NCBI GenBank assembly: GCA_002869845.2
Contig: NEWS02000007.1
Span: forward strand, 293,475-357,474
Direction: 5' to 3'
DNA from: Nitrospira sp. CG24B
GTDB taxonomy: Bacteria > Nitrospirota > Nitrospiria > Nitrospirales > Nitrospiraceae
DNA: 64,000 nt
Shown: piece by piece, positions 34,759 to 43,067 of the stretch
Position numbering within the stretch: the first letter of the stretch is position 1
How the letters are laid out: each line of letters opens with the position of its first letter
Notes under the pieces: model-generated
The model's database searches: none
The model's input: the letters and a program-made list of their open reading frames with translations, nothing else
Told to the model about the DNA's origin: nothing
Made by a program: the position numbers and the translations under genes

Positions 34759-35669
34759 TGGCGATACCCGACTATCAGACGGTCATGCTCCCGCTTCTTC
34801 GTTTCCTGAAGGATGGAAAGGAACACAATATCGGCGAGGTCGTCGACTCGTTAACCGACGATTTCAATCTCTCAACAGAAGAGCGCCAACAGTTGCTCGG
34901 AAGCGGCCAGCAAACCGTCATTCGAAACCGAGCAGGTTGGGCTCGGACCTACCTCAAAAAAGCCGGTCTAATCGCGTCAACTCGTCGCGGGTTCTTCCGT
35001 ATCACCGAGCGCGGTCATTCCGTTCTCGCCTCCAAGGTCGAGCGTGTCGATGTCAAATACCTGGAGCAGTTCCCAGAATTCGTTGCCTTTCGCGAACTGC
35101 GACACGAACAGGCCAATGAGCCTCTCGTTCCAGCAACCACCTCTATCGACGCGACCCCTGAGGAAGAGCTTGATGCCGCTTATGGCCGTCTCCGCCTTGA
35201 TCTCGAATCCGAACTGCTCGATCAAGTGAAAAGCGCCTCCCCGTCATTCTTCGAACGCCTTGTCGTCGAAGTCCTTGTCCGGATGGGTTACGGAGGAACT
35301 CTTCGAGATGCCGGACAGGCTGTGGGCAAGAGTGGTGACGGGGGAATCGACGGGATCATCAAGGAAGATCGCCTTGGTCTGGACGTGATCTACATCCAAG
35401 CAAAGCGCTGGGAGTCAACCGTGGGTCGCCCCGAGATCCAAAAGTTCGCTGGAGCACTACAAGGGCATCGCGCACGCAAGGGCGTATTCATTACAACATC
35501 GTCATTCTCCGCTGACGCCCTTGAGTTCACATCGAGAATCGACAGCAAGATCGTGCTCATCGACGGCGCGGCGCTCGTGAAACACATGATCGACCACGAC
35601 GTCGGCGTGTCCGTATCCAGATCCTACGCGGTCAAGAAGATTGACTCCGACTACTTTAGCGAGGAGTAA
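34758..35669 (+). CDS. mrr: Mrr-type restriction endonuclease (type IV)
   Basis: 303 residues. The N-terminal winged-helix Mrr_N domain occupies about 1-85 (PDYQTVMLPLLRFLKDG, RTYLKKAGLI, FRITERG). The C-terminal Mrr catalytic domain covers about 160-285, with FFERLVVEVLVRMGYGG, SGDGGIDG near residues 195-201, and IYIQAKRW near 214. These form the D...QxK nuclease site. The family cleaves modified, usually methylated, DNA. ATG 34758 is chosen over the TTG three bases earlier. Confidence 0.9.
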   Translation: MAIPDYQTVMLPLLRFLKDGKEHNIGEVVDSLTDDFNLSTEERQQLLGSGQQTVIRNRAGWARTYLKKAGLIASTRRGFFRITERGHSVLASKVERVDVKYLEQFPEFVAFRELRHEQANEPLVPATTSIDATPEEELDAAYGRLRLDLESELLDQVKSASPSFFERLVVEVLVRMGYGGTLRDAGQAVGKSGDGGIDGIIKEDRLGLDVIYIQAKRWESTVGRPEIQKFAGALQGHRARKGVFITTSSFSADALEFTSRIDSKIVLIDGAALVKHMIDHDVGVSVSRSYAVKKIDSDYFSEE

Positions 35670-35730
35670 ACGCAAGCTATCCAACATCAGCGTGCGGCTG
35701 ACTGCTAAAGTTAGACACTCCTAAACCATC

Positions 35731-36180
35731 ATGAGCATCTACGCGACACTCTGGCGTCTGAAGTTCCCGCGGCATGGGGACGTCCACGCCGGATGCAAAT
35801 GGATTGAAGTAATGGCGCAAGGAGTGCCACCACACATTGGCTCTTCGACACCGGAACTCGGTTATGAGGACGGAGACCCGTATGCCAATTTCCTGCCTCC
35901 GGCCATTGTCACGGATGAGGACGGTGATGCCGAATTTATGCGCGCAGTCGTGATCATCACCGAGGAGACGGTGAAGGGAACCGCGCGACATCCGCAAGAG
36001 TATTCGAATCCCCTCCTGATGCTTGACGGGAAACAATACGCGAGCATGACGTTCGACGAACTTCATAACCGCATCTGCGATGCACTACGCGGTGCTCGAC
36101 CGCGACTGGCTATTGAAACAATTGATTCGGATGGCCGGCATTCGCTTCATTTCGAAGATGGAACGTCTCGCAACTTGTGA
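35731..36180 (+). CDS. Hypothetical island protein, 149 residues
   Basis: The start MSIYATLWRLKFPRHGDVHAGC and the acidic middle (GYEDGDPYANFLPPAIVTDEDGD) recall a conserved hypothetical protein often seen in accessory islands. No function is known. No signal peptide or membrane segment is present. It lies 61 bases after mrr on the same strand. Confidence 0.62.
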   Translation: MSIYATLWRLKFPRHGDVHAGCKWIEVMAQGVPPHIGSSTPELGYEDGDPYANFLPPAIVTDEDGDAEFMRAVVIITEETVKGTARHPQEYSNPLLMLDGKQYASMTFDELHNRICDALRGARPRLAIETIDSDGRHSLHFEDGTSRNL

Positions 36181-36388
36181 GAAGGCAGACGTTCACCCTC
36201 AGAAAATCGGTGGTCGAACCAGACATTGTTCGTGTCTAGACAACACCACTACTCTGCCCTTCTCCACTGCCCTCTCCAGAAAATAGATATGGCGGTTGTC
36301 TGCGATGAGTCGCGAATAGCAGCTTATGATGGACTCGTGATCGTCTTATATCTGCTAGGATACTCAATCCATCCTTTAGGGAAACGCA

Positions 36389-37162
36389 GTGGAACTGTTC
36401 GTCGTGTGCGTCGCAGCATTGTTGGCTTCGGGCCTCACGCTATTTTCCGGATTCGGTCTTGGTACGCTGCTGATGCCGGTGGTCGCCCTTTTCTTTCCCT
36501 TGGACCTGGCGATTGCGATGACGGCCATGGTCCATCTGGCCAACAACCTTTTCAAAATTGGATTGCTCGGGCGAAAGGCCGATTACTCTGTGCTGCTGAA
36601 GTTCGGGTTGCCCGCGGTTGCGGCGGCCTTTGCGGGAGCTGCGTTGCTGACGTATCTGGGGGAAGTCAAACCGATCTACGAATACCAGGCGTTTGGGAGT
36701 GACCGGCAGGTAACGGTGCTCAAGCTGATCATCGGAGTCCTCATCGTTTCCTTCGTTGTCTTGGAGCTTTCTCCCACCTTCTCGAAGATGGCGCTCGATC
36801 GCCAATGGCTCCCGATTGGTGGCGCCATCAGCGGGTTCTTCGGCGGATTGTCAGGGCATCAAGGCGCCTTTCGCAGCATGTTCCTGATCAAGATTGGCCT
36901 TGAGAAAGAAACCTTTGTCGCCACAGGGGTCGTCCTTGCTGTCATGGTCGATCTCTCCCGCATGGTCATCTACGGTGTCAATGTCTCGGCTGATGGTGAT
37001 TCCGTTGAGTGGCCATTGGTCATCGGCGCCGGTACGTCTGCCTTTGCCGGGGCCTACGTCGGGGCAAAGATGCTCAAGAAGGTCACGCTCCTGTCGATCC
37101 AGCTGATGGTTTCGGCTTTATTGATTGTGGTGGGAGCTGGTCTGATAATCGGTGTCTTGTGA
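36389..37162 (+). CDS. TauE/SafE-family transporter
   Basis: 257 residues with a GTG start. About seven to eight hydrophobic helices, the FSGFGLGTLLMPV glycine-rich first repeat and the GGAISGFFGGLSGHQGAFRSMFL second repeat identify the family. Members export sulfite, sulfoacetate or other organic anions; substrate is unknown here. No sulfur-metabolism gene is adjacent. Confidence 0.82.
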   Translation: MELFVVCVAALLASGLTLFSGFGLGTLLMPVVALFFPLDLAIAMTAMVHLANNLFKIGLLGRKADYSVLLKFGLPAVAAAFAGAALLTYLGEVKPIYEYQAFGSDRQVTVLKLIIGVLIVSFVVLELSPTFSKMALDRQWLPIGGAISGFFGGLSGHQGAFRSMFLIKIGLEKETFVATGVVLAVMVDLSRMVIYGVNVSADGDSVEWPLVIGAGTSAFAGAYVGAKMLKKVTLLSIQLMVSALLIVVGAGLIIGVL

Positions 37163-37669
37163 CCCGACGATACGGCCTTTCTCTACGACTCGTTGCACTC
37201 GACGTAGCCAGTCAACTCGATAGAGAAACAGTTTGGTGTCAGGTACGAGCCTTGACGACTACTGCGAGAGCAGTGTGAACCAACATGAAAGTGGCCGGAC
37301 CTATTCACAGGATTCAGAGAGGAGGCGAGGATGGAGCTATCGACTCTTAAGGTCTGCAAGGCAACCTGTATTCAATCCACAATGATAACTGAGCATTTTA
37401 TGGTCACTGGCTCCCCACACCTCACTCATGAATCTTTTTTGATCCAGCCCTGGATCGATTCCAATTCAGGTCTCTTTCTTGATCTCCTTCCCAAAGCCTC
37501 CAATCGATGCGTATGTCGCTCAATAATTAGCACGCTCCTCTCTCTCGCTTCAGGTACAGACTTTGCTCGGTACGCATATCGCTGCATGATGGGTCATTCA
37601 GTGAGTCGCACACGTACTCATCACCATGGAGATGGTCAATGACAACCTCGACAGCAAGGAAAGTCTGTC
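37163..37669. other. Stretch without a supported gene
   Basis: A 103-codon open frame at 37331-37642 has GGAGG upstream but low-information, cysteine-scattered sequence, and I do not accept it. Otherwise nothing recognisable is present. The segment separates the transporter from the IS-interrupted peptidase. Confidence 0.5.
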
Positions 37670-37825
37670 ATGTTATGGGTCATGGCAACCTGGTTTCTTA
37701 CCTCTGTCGGACTGGCATCAGTCGCTGAAGCATGGCAGGCAGATTTGGCGGTGATCCTCGGGGCGGGGGGCTGGCATCAGACCCCCGGTTGTAGCTCACA
37801 AGAAGGAGATTCAAATGGATATTGA
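37670..37825 (+). CDS. Possible 51-residue secreted peptide
   Basis: ATG 37670, with AAGGAAAG about 5 bases upstream. The product begins MLWVMATWFLTSVGLASVAEA, which reads like a signal peptide, and continues with a short Gly/Ser-rich tail. The last codons overlap the start of the interrupted peptidase gene by 11 bases, which suggests coupling. It is too short to be sure it is expressed. Confidence 0.3.
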   Translation: MLWVMATWFLTSVGLASVAEAWQADLAVILGAGGWHQTPGCSSQEGDSNGY

Positions 37826-37829
37826 AGAT
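37821..37829 (+). repeat. 9-bp target-site duplication, left copy
   Basis: ATTGAAGAT precedes the left inverted repeat of the IS; the same nine bases follow its right end at 39152-39160. Confidence 0.88.
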
Positions 37830-39151
37830 CAGTAGCGTCCGGTTAAAACGCGAATAGATTCGGCTGGTTGCATTCGTTGCCCTGTTCGGCTTTGTGGCCT
37901 CGGCCCGGAAACGCTTGTTGTAAGGGCATTTTCTCGAACAGGGTAACCGAAAAAATCTGTAGCAATGTGTAGAGCGACGCATCCAGGTTGAGGCGTTTCT
38001 TGACGATGGCCACGAGGACATAGACCGATACGGCGATCCAGATTTGGGACTTTACCGCATTTTCCGACGTACCAAAGAACCGCGTGATCCGAAGATGCTG
38101 CTTGATCCACTTGAAGAACAGTTCCACCTGCCAGCGCGCCTTGTAGAGCGCACAGATGGTGCCGGCCGACAGGGTGAAGTTGTTGGTCAGGAACACCAGC
38201 GCCTTGCCGGTCTCGGGATCCTTGAATCGGATGCGACGCAGATGCTCGGGGTAGTCCTGGCGGCTGGTGACGCCGGTCAGTGCCACGGTCTGATCGCAGA
38301 TGATGCCCGTGCCGCGATCCACCGGGGCCGAATAGATGCGCCGAAGCTGGGTGTTCGACTTGGCGCGGGTCACGAAGAAGGCGTGTGCCTGATGCCACCC
38401 GTACAGCCGGGCAAAGTCGAGATAGCCGCGATCCATGACATAGATCGCCCCAGCCTCCACTACCAGCAGGTCGAGCACATTGACATCGCCCAGCTTGCCA
38501 TCGGAGATATGGATGAAGCTGGGGATATTGCCGCGCAGATCGAGCAGCGTATGCATCTTCACCGCCGACTTGGTGGTGCGAAACAGCGCCCAGGGAAAGA
38601 GCGTCAGACACAGGTCGATGGTGGTCGAGTCCAGCGCGTACGTCGTATGCTCCAACTCGAGGCCAAAGCGGTCGCCGAGGTAGAGTTTGCGTGCCTGCAC
38701 GATCAGGCACTGGGCAAATTCGGCATGGATACGCCAATCCCGTGTCTCGTTGGCATCGGCCAGCGTCGAGCGTTTGATCGTGTGCCGGAAGCCCATGTGG
38801 TAGAGCTTGGCGGCCTGCGCCGACAGACAGGCCTCGATGTCGCGCAGACTCTCGCGGTAGGTCAGTTGCGCAAAGGCCATCACCCGGAATTGCTCTGTAC
38901 ACGCGAGCAGCTTCACATAGCGGTCGCCACCATGCCGATCGACGATGCGGGTGAAAGTCATCCAAGGCAGAAAATCCATCAGTTGGGCAAACAACGTCTT
39001 GCCGATGTTCATAGCCGCCTCCGGGAGAAAAACTGGAAGACTGCCAGAACCGCCGTTCGCCGTTCAAATCGACACCACCCGTCATCGCTTCAACTCCCGC
39101 TCCAGTTCTTGGTTTCCAGATCATGGGGCTCGTCTTAACCGGACACTACTG
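37830..39151 (-). mobile_element. IS4-family insertion sequence, 1322 bp, complete
   Basis: The terminal inverted repeats are CAGTAGCGTCCGGTTAA on the left and CAGTAGTGTCCGGTTAA (complement) on the right, with one mismatch in 17. The 9-bp duplications ATTGAAGAT flank it directly, and the transposase frame is intact. The length, DDE enzyme and 9-bp duplication fit the IS4 family. Intact ends and repeats suggest a fairly recent insertion. Confidence 0.9.
37843..39012 (-). CDS. IS4-family transposase
   Basis: 389 residues, full length. The N-terminus begins MNIGKTLFAQLMDFLPW and has the DUF4372-type region common in this subgroup. DDE residues are in TYALDSTTIDL (first Asp), YVMDRGYLDF (second Asp) and KARWQVELFFKWIKQHL (catalytic Glu in the YREK-like helix). 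It carries out cut-and-paste transposition. No frameshift or stop was found. Confidence 0.92.
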   Translation of the reverse strand: MNIGKTLFAQLMDFLPWMTFTRIVDRHGGDRYVKLLACTEQFRVMAFAQLTYRESLRDIEACLSAQAAKLYHMGFRHTIKRSTLADANETRDWRIHAEFAQCLIVQARKLYLGDRFGLELEHTTYALDSTTIDLCLTLFPWALFRTTKSAVKMHTLLDLRGNIPSFIHISDGKLGDVNVLDLLVVEAGAIYVMDRGYLDFARLYGWHQAHAFFVTRAKSNTQLRRIYSAPVDRGTGIICDQTVALTGVTSRQDYPEHLRRIRFKDPETGKALVFLTNNFTLSAGTICALYKARWQVELFFKWIKQHLRITRFFGTSENAVKSQIWIAVSVYVLVAIVKKRLNLDASLYTLLQIFSVTLFEKMPLQQAFPGRGHKAEQGNECNQPNLFAF

Positions 39152-39160
39152 ATTGAAGAT
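39152..39160 (+). repeat. 9-bp target-site duplication, right copy
   Basis: ATTGAAGAT immediately after the right inverted repeat, identical to 37821-37829. Removing the IS and one copy restores an uninterrupted reading frame for the peptidase gene. Confidence 0.88.
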
Positions 39161-39764
39161 ATGATTTCTGCCGTGCAGAAAAAACTGGGCGTGCAAGTTG
39201 ATGGTCGAGCCGGTACAGAGACTTGGGGAGCCATCTATGCCCACATTGTCAAACCAACGATTCATGGAGCGCCTCCCGCCGAGGCGATTGAGGCCGTCGA
39301 TGCACGAAGCGAGAAGAATATCGCGACGCTGCTTTCAGAAGTGCACCCCATTGCCCGGGCGTTGGTTCAAAAGGCAGCGCAAAATGGGATACAGATCAAG
39401 ATCATTAGTGGATTGAGAAGTTATGCTGAACAGGACGAACTATACGCGCAGGGCCGCACAAAGCCTGGTCGGATCGTCACAAAAGTACGAGGCGGATACT
39501 CCAACCACAACTTTGGTATTGCGTTTGATGTCGGGGTCTTTGAGGGCACAAAGTACCTTAGCGAGTCCGACAAGTATAAGGCTGTCGGCGCTCTTGGAAA
39601 GGACTTGGGGTTTGAATGGGGAGGCAACTGGAAAACCTTCGTCGATCAACCCCACTTCCAACTTCGTCCAACGTGGGCCATGGATATGACGGAATCTGAA
39701 ATGTTGGCAGAGTTCCGAGAGCGCATAGAGGATGGGACACCCCTGTATGCATAGTCGGTGATGA

Positions 39765-39840
39765 AACCTGCCATGCGCGGTCAAAAGCCCGATCGCACAT
39801 GGCAGGTTCACCCGGTCAAACCAGACATACTTATTTTTTT
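39765..39840 (+). terminator. Hairpin after the peptidase gene
   Basis: AACCTGCCATG (39765-39775) pairs perfectly with CATGGCAGGTT (39798-39808) around a 22-base loop, starting 11 bases after the stop. A run of seven T lies further on at 39834-39840, too distant for a classic terminator, so it may be a terminator of weaker type. Confidence 0.5.
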
Positions 39841-39922
39841 AATGCCTGCTCCCGAGTCACACGAAATTCGGGAACCCGAGACCCGTTAACGCGTCATTCT
39901 CAACACACTCAACGACGGCTCA

Positions 39923-40057
39923 TCACTTTGATTGCTCGTACACCGCCCTCAGATCACTGGCTGGAGGATTCGTACTACTCACCGTCGTGAGCACGGCATA
40001 AACCAACACCGCCGTTCCGACAATAATCCCACCGACATACAACCAGAGCTTATCCAT
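39923..40057 (-). CDS. 44-residue single-pass membrane protein
   Basis: The ATG at 40057 is preceded by AAAGGAGG with 5 bases between, an exceptionally strong ribosome binding site. The product starts MDKLWLYVGGIIVGTAVLVY, one membrane helix, followed by a short polar tail ending in Lys. Codon use is ordinary. The size and layout suggest a small inner-membrane protein of unknown role. Confidence 0.62.
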   Translation of the reverse strand: MDKLWLYVGGIIVGTAVLVYAVLTTVSSTNPPASDLRAVYEQSK

Positions 40058-40384
40058 GACATCCTCCTTTAGTTAAAGGTAGTCCGAGGCACCAGCCCAA
40101 TTTGTTGGTTAAGGAGGCTCGTGCAAACTTCTCGAGCGGGAGGAACCGACACTTGCAGGTGATTGTCTACGCCAGGCCGGCGCTCACCCGCCGCGCACGT
40201 TGCCTGCCTGATTGGACAAAATTGTATGGCAGGAAAGTTTGGGAGAAAATTGGGGCAAGACCCGAAGAAATTTTACCGGTGGCAGAAATCCACAGATGAA
40301 TCCATTCACGACCTGAGCATATCTGAACGATGCAGCAACTAGTTGAATGCTGCTGAAATAGGAACCCGCATGCCTCGCTCGCTA
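40058..40384. other. Stretch without a supported gene
   Basis: No convincing frame was seen. The last 40 bases (about 40345-40384) vaguely resemble the end of the gene at 40786-41058, which would fit a decayed tandem duplication continuing into the fragment that follows. Confidence 0.4.
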
Positions 40385-40530
40385 CAGCTTGAAGCGCTCA
40401 ACGTAGCAGGTCAGCTCGACGTAGCCTTGACCTTTTACAGGTTTACCTTGTTTGGTCCCGGTCACCGGCACGGCCCCTTCCCACTAGGAGACTTTGGTGC
40501 TCTGCGAGGTGTGCCATTCCTGATCAACAA
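40385..40530 (-). pseudogene. Duplicated 3' fragment of the CrtC/AttH-like gene
   Basis: On the plus strand this reads like 41073-41215, with matching blocks such as GGTCAGCTCGAC, CCTTGTTTGGTCCC/CCTTGTTTAGTCCC and GGAGACTTTGGTGCT/GGAGACCTTGGTGCT. By eye about four bases in five agree. Only the last 48 or so codons are represented, so it is a non-functional fragment. Confidence 0.75.
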
Positions 40531-40544
40531 GCTGGAGTAGTTGA

Positions 40545-40793
40545 CAGCAATGGAAAGCGCCGGTACGGTTTGGCAGCATCTGGAGAGGCCTGGGGCGCAA
40601 CAAGAAGCTGCGAGTTCGGATCGAGAGCCTGCGACAGCGGATCACCGATCATCAGATCAAGATTGCTCTCGAACGTCAACGTACCACTCCCGACGTAAGC
40701 CTGATTCGATATTGGATGGTCGAGATCAAGGCCTGGGAACAGACAGTCGAGCAACTCATGCGGCGGTTGGGGAAAGGGAAACGCCATGATTAA
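40545..40793 (+). pseudogene. 5'-truncated small gene
   Basis: The frame is open from the TGA at 40542 to the TAA at 40791 with protein-like content (RIESLRQRITDHQIKIALE, VEIKAWEQTVEQLMRRL), a helical pair typical of small conserved proteins. There is no ATG, GTG or TTG in frame before this region. The start seems to have been lost where the duplicated fragment joins. It overlaps the next gene by 8 bases, the usual arrangement for coupled genes. Confidence 0.5.
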
Positions 40794-41058
40794 GAAGCGT
40801 GGGCGGACAAAACTTCCTGAGTCTGGGACGCTGGTTGCTCCCTCAAGCACGCTTCTGGAAAACCACTTCGAGGAATTACTGGAGGCGATCGAAGAAATTC
40901 GCGGGCTGACCGCACTCTTGAAAGCGCTCCCTGCATCCAGTGAAAAACGAGACGACTATGAGGGGCGGTTGTATGCTGCCCTGACCCATCTTGACCACCA
41001 CGTGAAGCCGGCCATCAAAGAATGGGATCGTGTGGTGGATCAGATGGCTGATAAATAA
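40786..41058 (+). CDS. Hypothetical helical protein, 90 residues
   Basis: A basic start (MIKKRGRTKLPESGTLV) leads into a long acidic helical region (NHFEELLEAIEEIRGLTALLKAL, YEGRLYAALTHLDHHVKPAIKEWDRVVDQM). It is probably a small coiled-coil protein. It converges on the CrtC/AttH-like gene with 5 bases between the stops. Function is unknown. Confidence 0.6.
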   Translation: MIKKRGRTKLPESGTLVAPSSTLLENHFEELLEAIEEIRGLTALLKALPASSEKRDDYEGRLYAALTHLDHHVKPAIKEWDRVVDQMADK

Positions 41059-41063
41059 GCCCC

Positions 41064-42227
41064 CTACATCTTGAGCCGCTCAGCATAGCCGGTCAGCTCG
41101 ACATAGCCTTGGCCTTTCACGGGTCTCCCTTGTTTAGTCCCCGTCACAGCTACCGCCCCTTCCCAATAGGAGACCTTGGTGCTGCGCGAGGTGCGTAGTT
41201 CCTGATCCGCGAGCAGCGGCGTGACATCCAGCACTAGGTCGAGCGACGGGAACGTCAGCTTCCATCGGCTGGGATACGTCGCCTTGCTCTCAGGGCTGGT
41301 CCAGGTTGCGGTGGATTCGATCTGAAAGTCGGTCACCTCCAGGTGTCGAGTGCGTCCATCCGGCGACACGGCGGTCCCGCTGGAGGCCAGATCGGACGAG
41401 CCATCTTTCCGCCGCATCCGATACAGCATGAGCTCGGTGTCGTCTTCCAACTGGATGCTGAACCAGTCCCATCCGACTTGATCCGTCCCGAGTTCGGTCG
41501 AACCGAATTCATGGTCCATCCAGGTGAGGCCAGTCACCTCGAACTGTTCGCCGTCGATCGTCAGGCTGCCCGTTGTCGCGAGTCTGGTAAACGAATAGTA
41601 GTGCGAGGCTTGACTGACATCTTTCCCTTTTCGGCTGATACCTGCTGCGCCGTGGGTGACGAGAGGCTTGGCCGGTTGGAGTGTGAGGGCGAGTGAATGG
41701 GTGTCGTCATGGGCGACCACGGTATGAGAGCCGGTCGAGTCCGTGGCAGCCTCCGCGCGCCAATCATCGATCCAGACGCGGAGCCGCGACTCGTCGGCAC
41801 CGGCCTTCCCCAACCCCTCCCGGCTAAACTTTTCCGAGAAATGAAATCGCTTCCCGGTGATGTCGGTCACGGCGAAATGGGCTAGATACAGGTGGCTAAT
41901 CGACCATTTGGATGGCAGCGTTTTGATTTCGTCAGGCGGGACACCACGGCGGAAGAAGGTCAATTCAAAGCCAAATGCTCGTCCGTTTTTCGACCGCAGA
42001 TGGCCTGTGTAGTACCACCACTCAGTTCGATAGCGAGCATGCGATCCATGGTCTCTGGGAAATTCGTACCGATAGCCGGCAGTCGCCGGTTGAAAGGGTA
42101 CGGAAGCCGGACTTGCGGCGAGTGCCATCGACACAGTCACGCTCAGCAAGACAGGGACTACCATGAGGATCCGTCCCCAGTCTGTCACGCGCTGCCTTGT
42201 CTCGTCAGCCAATTGTAAATGGATCAC
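41064..42227 (-). CDS. CrtC/AttH-like secreted lipocalin-fold protein
   Basis: 387 residues; a hydrophobic signal (about 22-38, ending ALAAS) follows a polar lead, so translation may start at the ATG before VVPVLLS instead. TEWWYYTGHL, the HFSEKFSREG region and TWMDHEFGSTELGTDQVGWDWFSIQL are diagnostic of the hydroxyneurosporene-synthase/AttH family, which holds carotenoid 1,2-hydratases and predicted secreted hydrolases. No carotenoid gene is nearby, so the AttH-type secreted role is more likely. A fragment of its 3' end is duplicated at 40385-40530. Confidence 0.82.
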   Translation of the reverse strand: MIHLQLADETRQRVTDWGRILMVVPVLLSVTVSMALAASPASVPFQPATAGYRYEFPRDHGSHARYRTEWWYYTGHLRSKNGRAFGFELTFFRRGVPPDEIKTLPSKWSISHLYLAHFAVTDITGKRFHFSEKFSREGLGKAGADESRLRVWIDDWRAEAATDSTGSHTVVAHDDTHSLALTLQPAKPLVTHGAAGISRKGKDVSQASHYYSFTRLATTGSLTIDGEQFEVTGLTWMDHEFGSTELGTDQVGWDWFSIQLEDDTELMLYRMRRKDGSSDLASSGTAVSPDGRTRHLEVTDFQIESTATWTSPESKATYPSRWKLTFPSLDLVLDVTPLLADQELRTSRSTKVSYWEGAVAVTGTKQGRPVKGQGYVELTGYAERLKM

Positions 42228-42377
42228 CTGACCTGGGCCCTCCCGTTGTATCGGTTATACCACGCGTCTAACCCATGAACCAATCGACTGTCACAGAGCG
42301 ATGTTTTGTATTTCGCCATGACTCGTCACCGAGCAAACGGCGTTGACAATTTTCACACGTGTCAGCTATCGTGAGCC

Positions 42378-43067
42378 ATGCAGGCTGATCATGAGCGGGG
42401 GCCGTCTGATCGGAATTCGTCCAAATATGTCGAACCGTTTCCGATTCCCGATCGCCTTCCGGTGTTTCCGTTACCCAATGTCGTCTTTTTTCCCAGAACG
42501 TACCTGCCGCTCCACATTTTTGAACCACGCTATCGCCAGATGATCGCTGATGTGACAATGGGTGGTCAATGTATTGCCATGGCGCTTCTGAAAGAAGGGT
42601 GGGAACCGGACTACTATGGGAATCCGGCAATCTATTCCGCGCTATGCATCGGACGGATCGTGAGCGTGCAACCCTTGCCGGACGGGCGCTCCAATATCTT
42701 GTTGCAAGGGCTCGAACGGTGCGAGATTTCCGAAGAACACTTCGACAAGCCCTATCGCGAAGCGACGATTCAGGTTACGCCCATGTGCTCCAACGAGGGA
42801 CTGGCCAAAGGCGTTCGTCGAGCGCTGGTCGATGTGCTTGGACGGTACCTTCAGGCGAGGGAAGATAGTGCGGCGTGGCAAGGGTTTTTTCGTGAAGAAG
42901 TCAGTGATGAAGTCTTGGTCAATACTCTCTCAACCTATTTGGACTGTACCCCCTTGGAAAAACAATTTTTACTGGAAGCGGACGGGCTCCATCAACGAGC
43001 TCGTCGATTGAACGATCTGGTTCAATTCATGCTCCACGAACCTCACGGCATAAAGGGCTTGGACTAA
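42378..43067 (+). CDS. LON substrate-binding-domain protein
   Basis: 229 residues. The Lon N-terminal (LAN/PUA-like) domain is present alone: LPVFPLPNVVFFPRTYLPLHIFEPRYRQMI, IYSALCIGRI, LLQGLERCEI and a C-terminal helical region. There is no AAA ATPase or protease domain. The family may bind unfolded or damaged proteins. Its stop is directly followed by the ABC ATPase ATG (TAAATG). Confidence 0.85.
   Translation: MQADHERGPSDRNSSKYVEPFPIPDRLPVFPLPNVVFFPRTYLPLHIFEPRYRQMIADVTMGGQCIAMALLKEGWEPDYYGNPAIYSALCIGRIVSVQPLPDGRSNILLQGLERCEISEEHFDKPYREATIQVTPMCSNEGLAKGVRRALVDVLGRYLQAREDSAAWQGFFREEVSDEVLVNTLSTYLDCTPLEKQFLLEADGLHQRARRLNDLVQFMLHEPHGIKGLD

Larger units (their letters stand above)
37815..39754 (+). 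pseudogene. M15 peptidase (endolysin-like) interrupted by an IS
   Basis: The original gene starts at ATG 37815 with AAGGAG upstream: Met-Asp-Ile-Glu-Asp, then the IS. Reading resumes after the second target copy with MISAVQKKLGVQVDGRAGTETWG, a peptidoglycan-binding start. An M15/VanY-type domain follows, with SGLRSYAEQDELYAQGR, GGYSNHNFGIAFDV and DQPHFQL supplying zinc ligands His, Asp and His. The resumed part would be intact from 39161 to the stop at 39754. An open frame from 38945 inside the IS runs into it. The product probably cleaved peptidoglycan cross-links; the insertion likely abolishes normal expression. Confidence 0.85.

Noticed and set aside
37331..37642. 103-codon plus-strand open frame
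   Set aside because: Although GGAGG is upstream, the product has no family or structural signal and atypical composition.
37829..39124. 431-codon minus-strand open frame across the IS
   Set aside because: It is an alternate frame of the transposase gene; the frame at 37843-39012 carries all DDE motifs and begins with the family N-terminus.
38044..39138. 364-codon plus-strand open frame opposite the transposase
   Set aside because: Antisense shadow with no recognisable domain.
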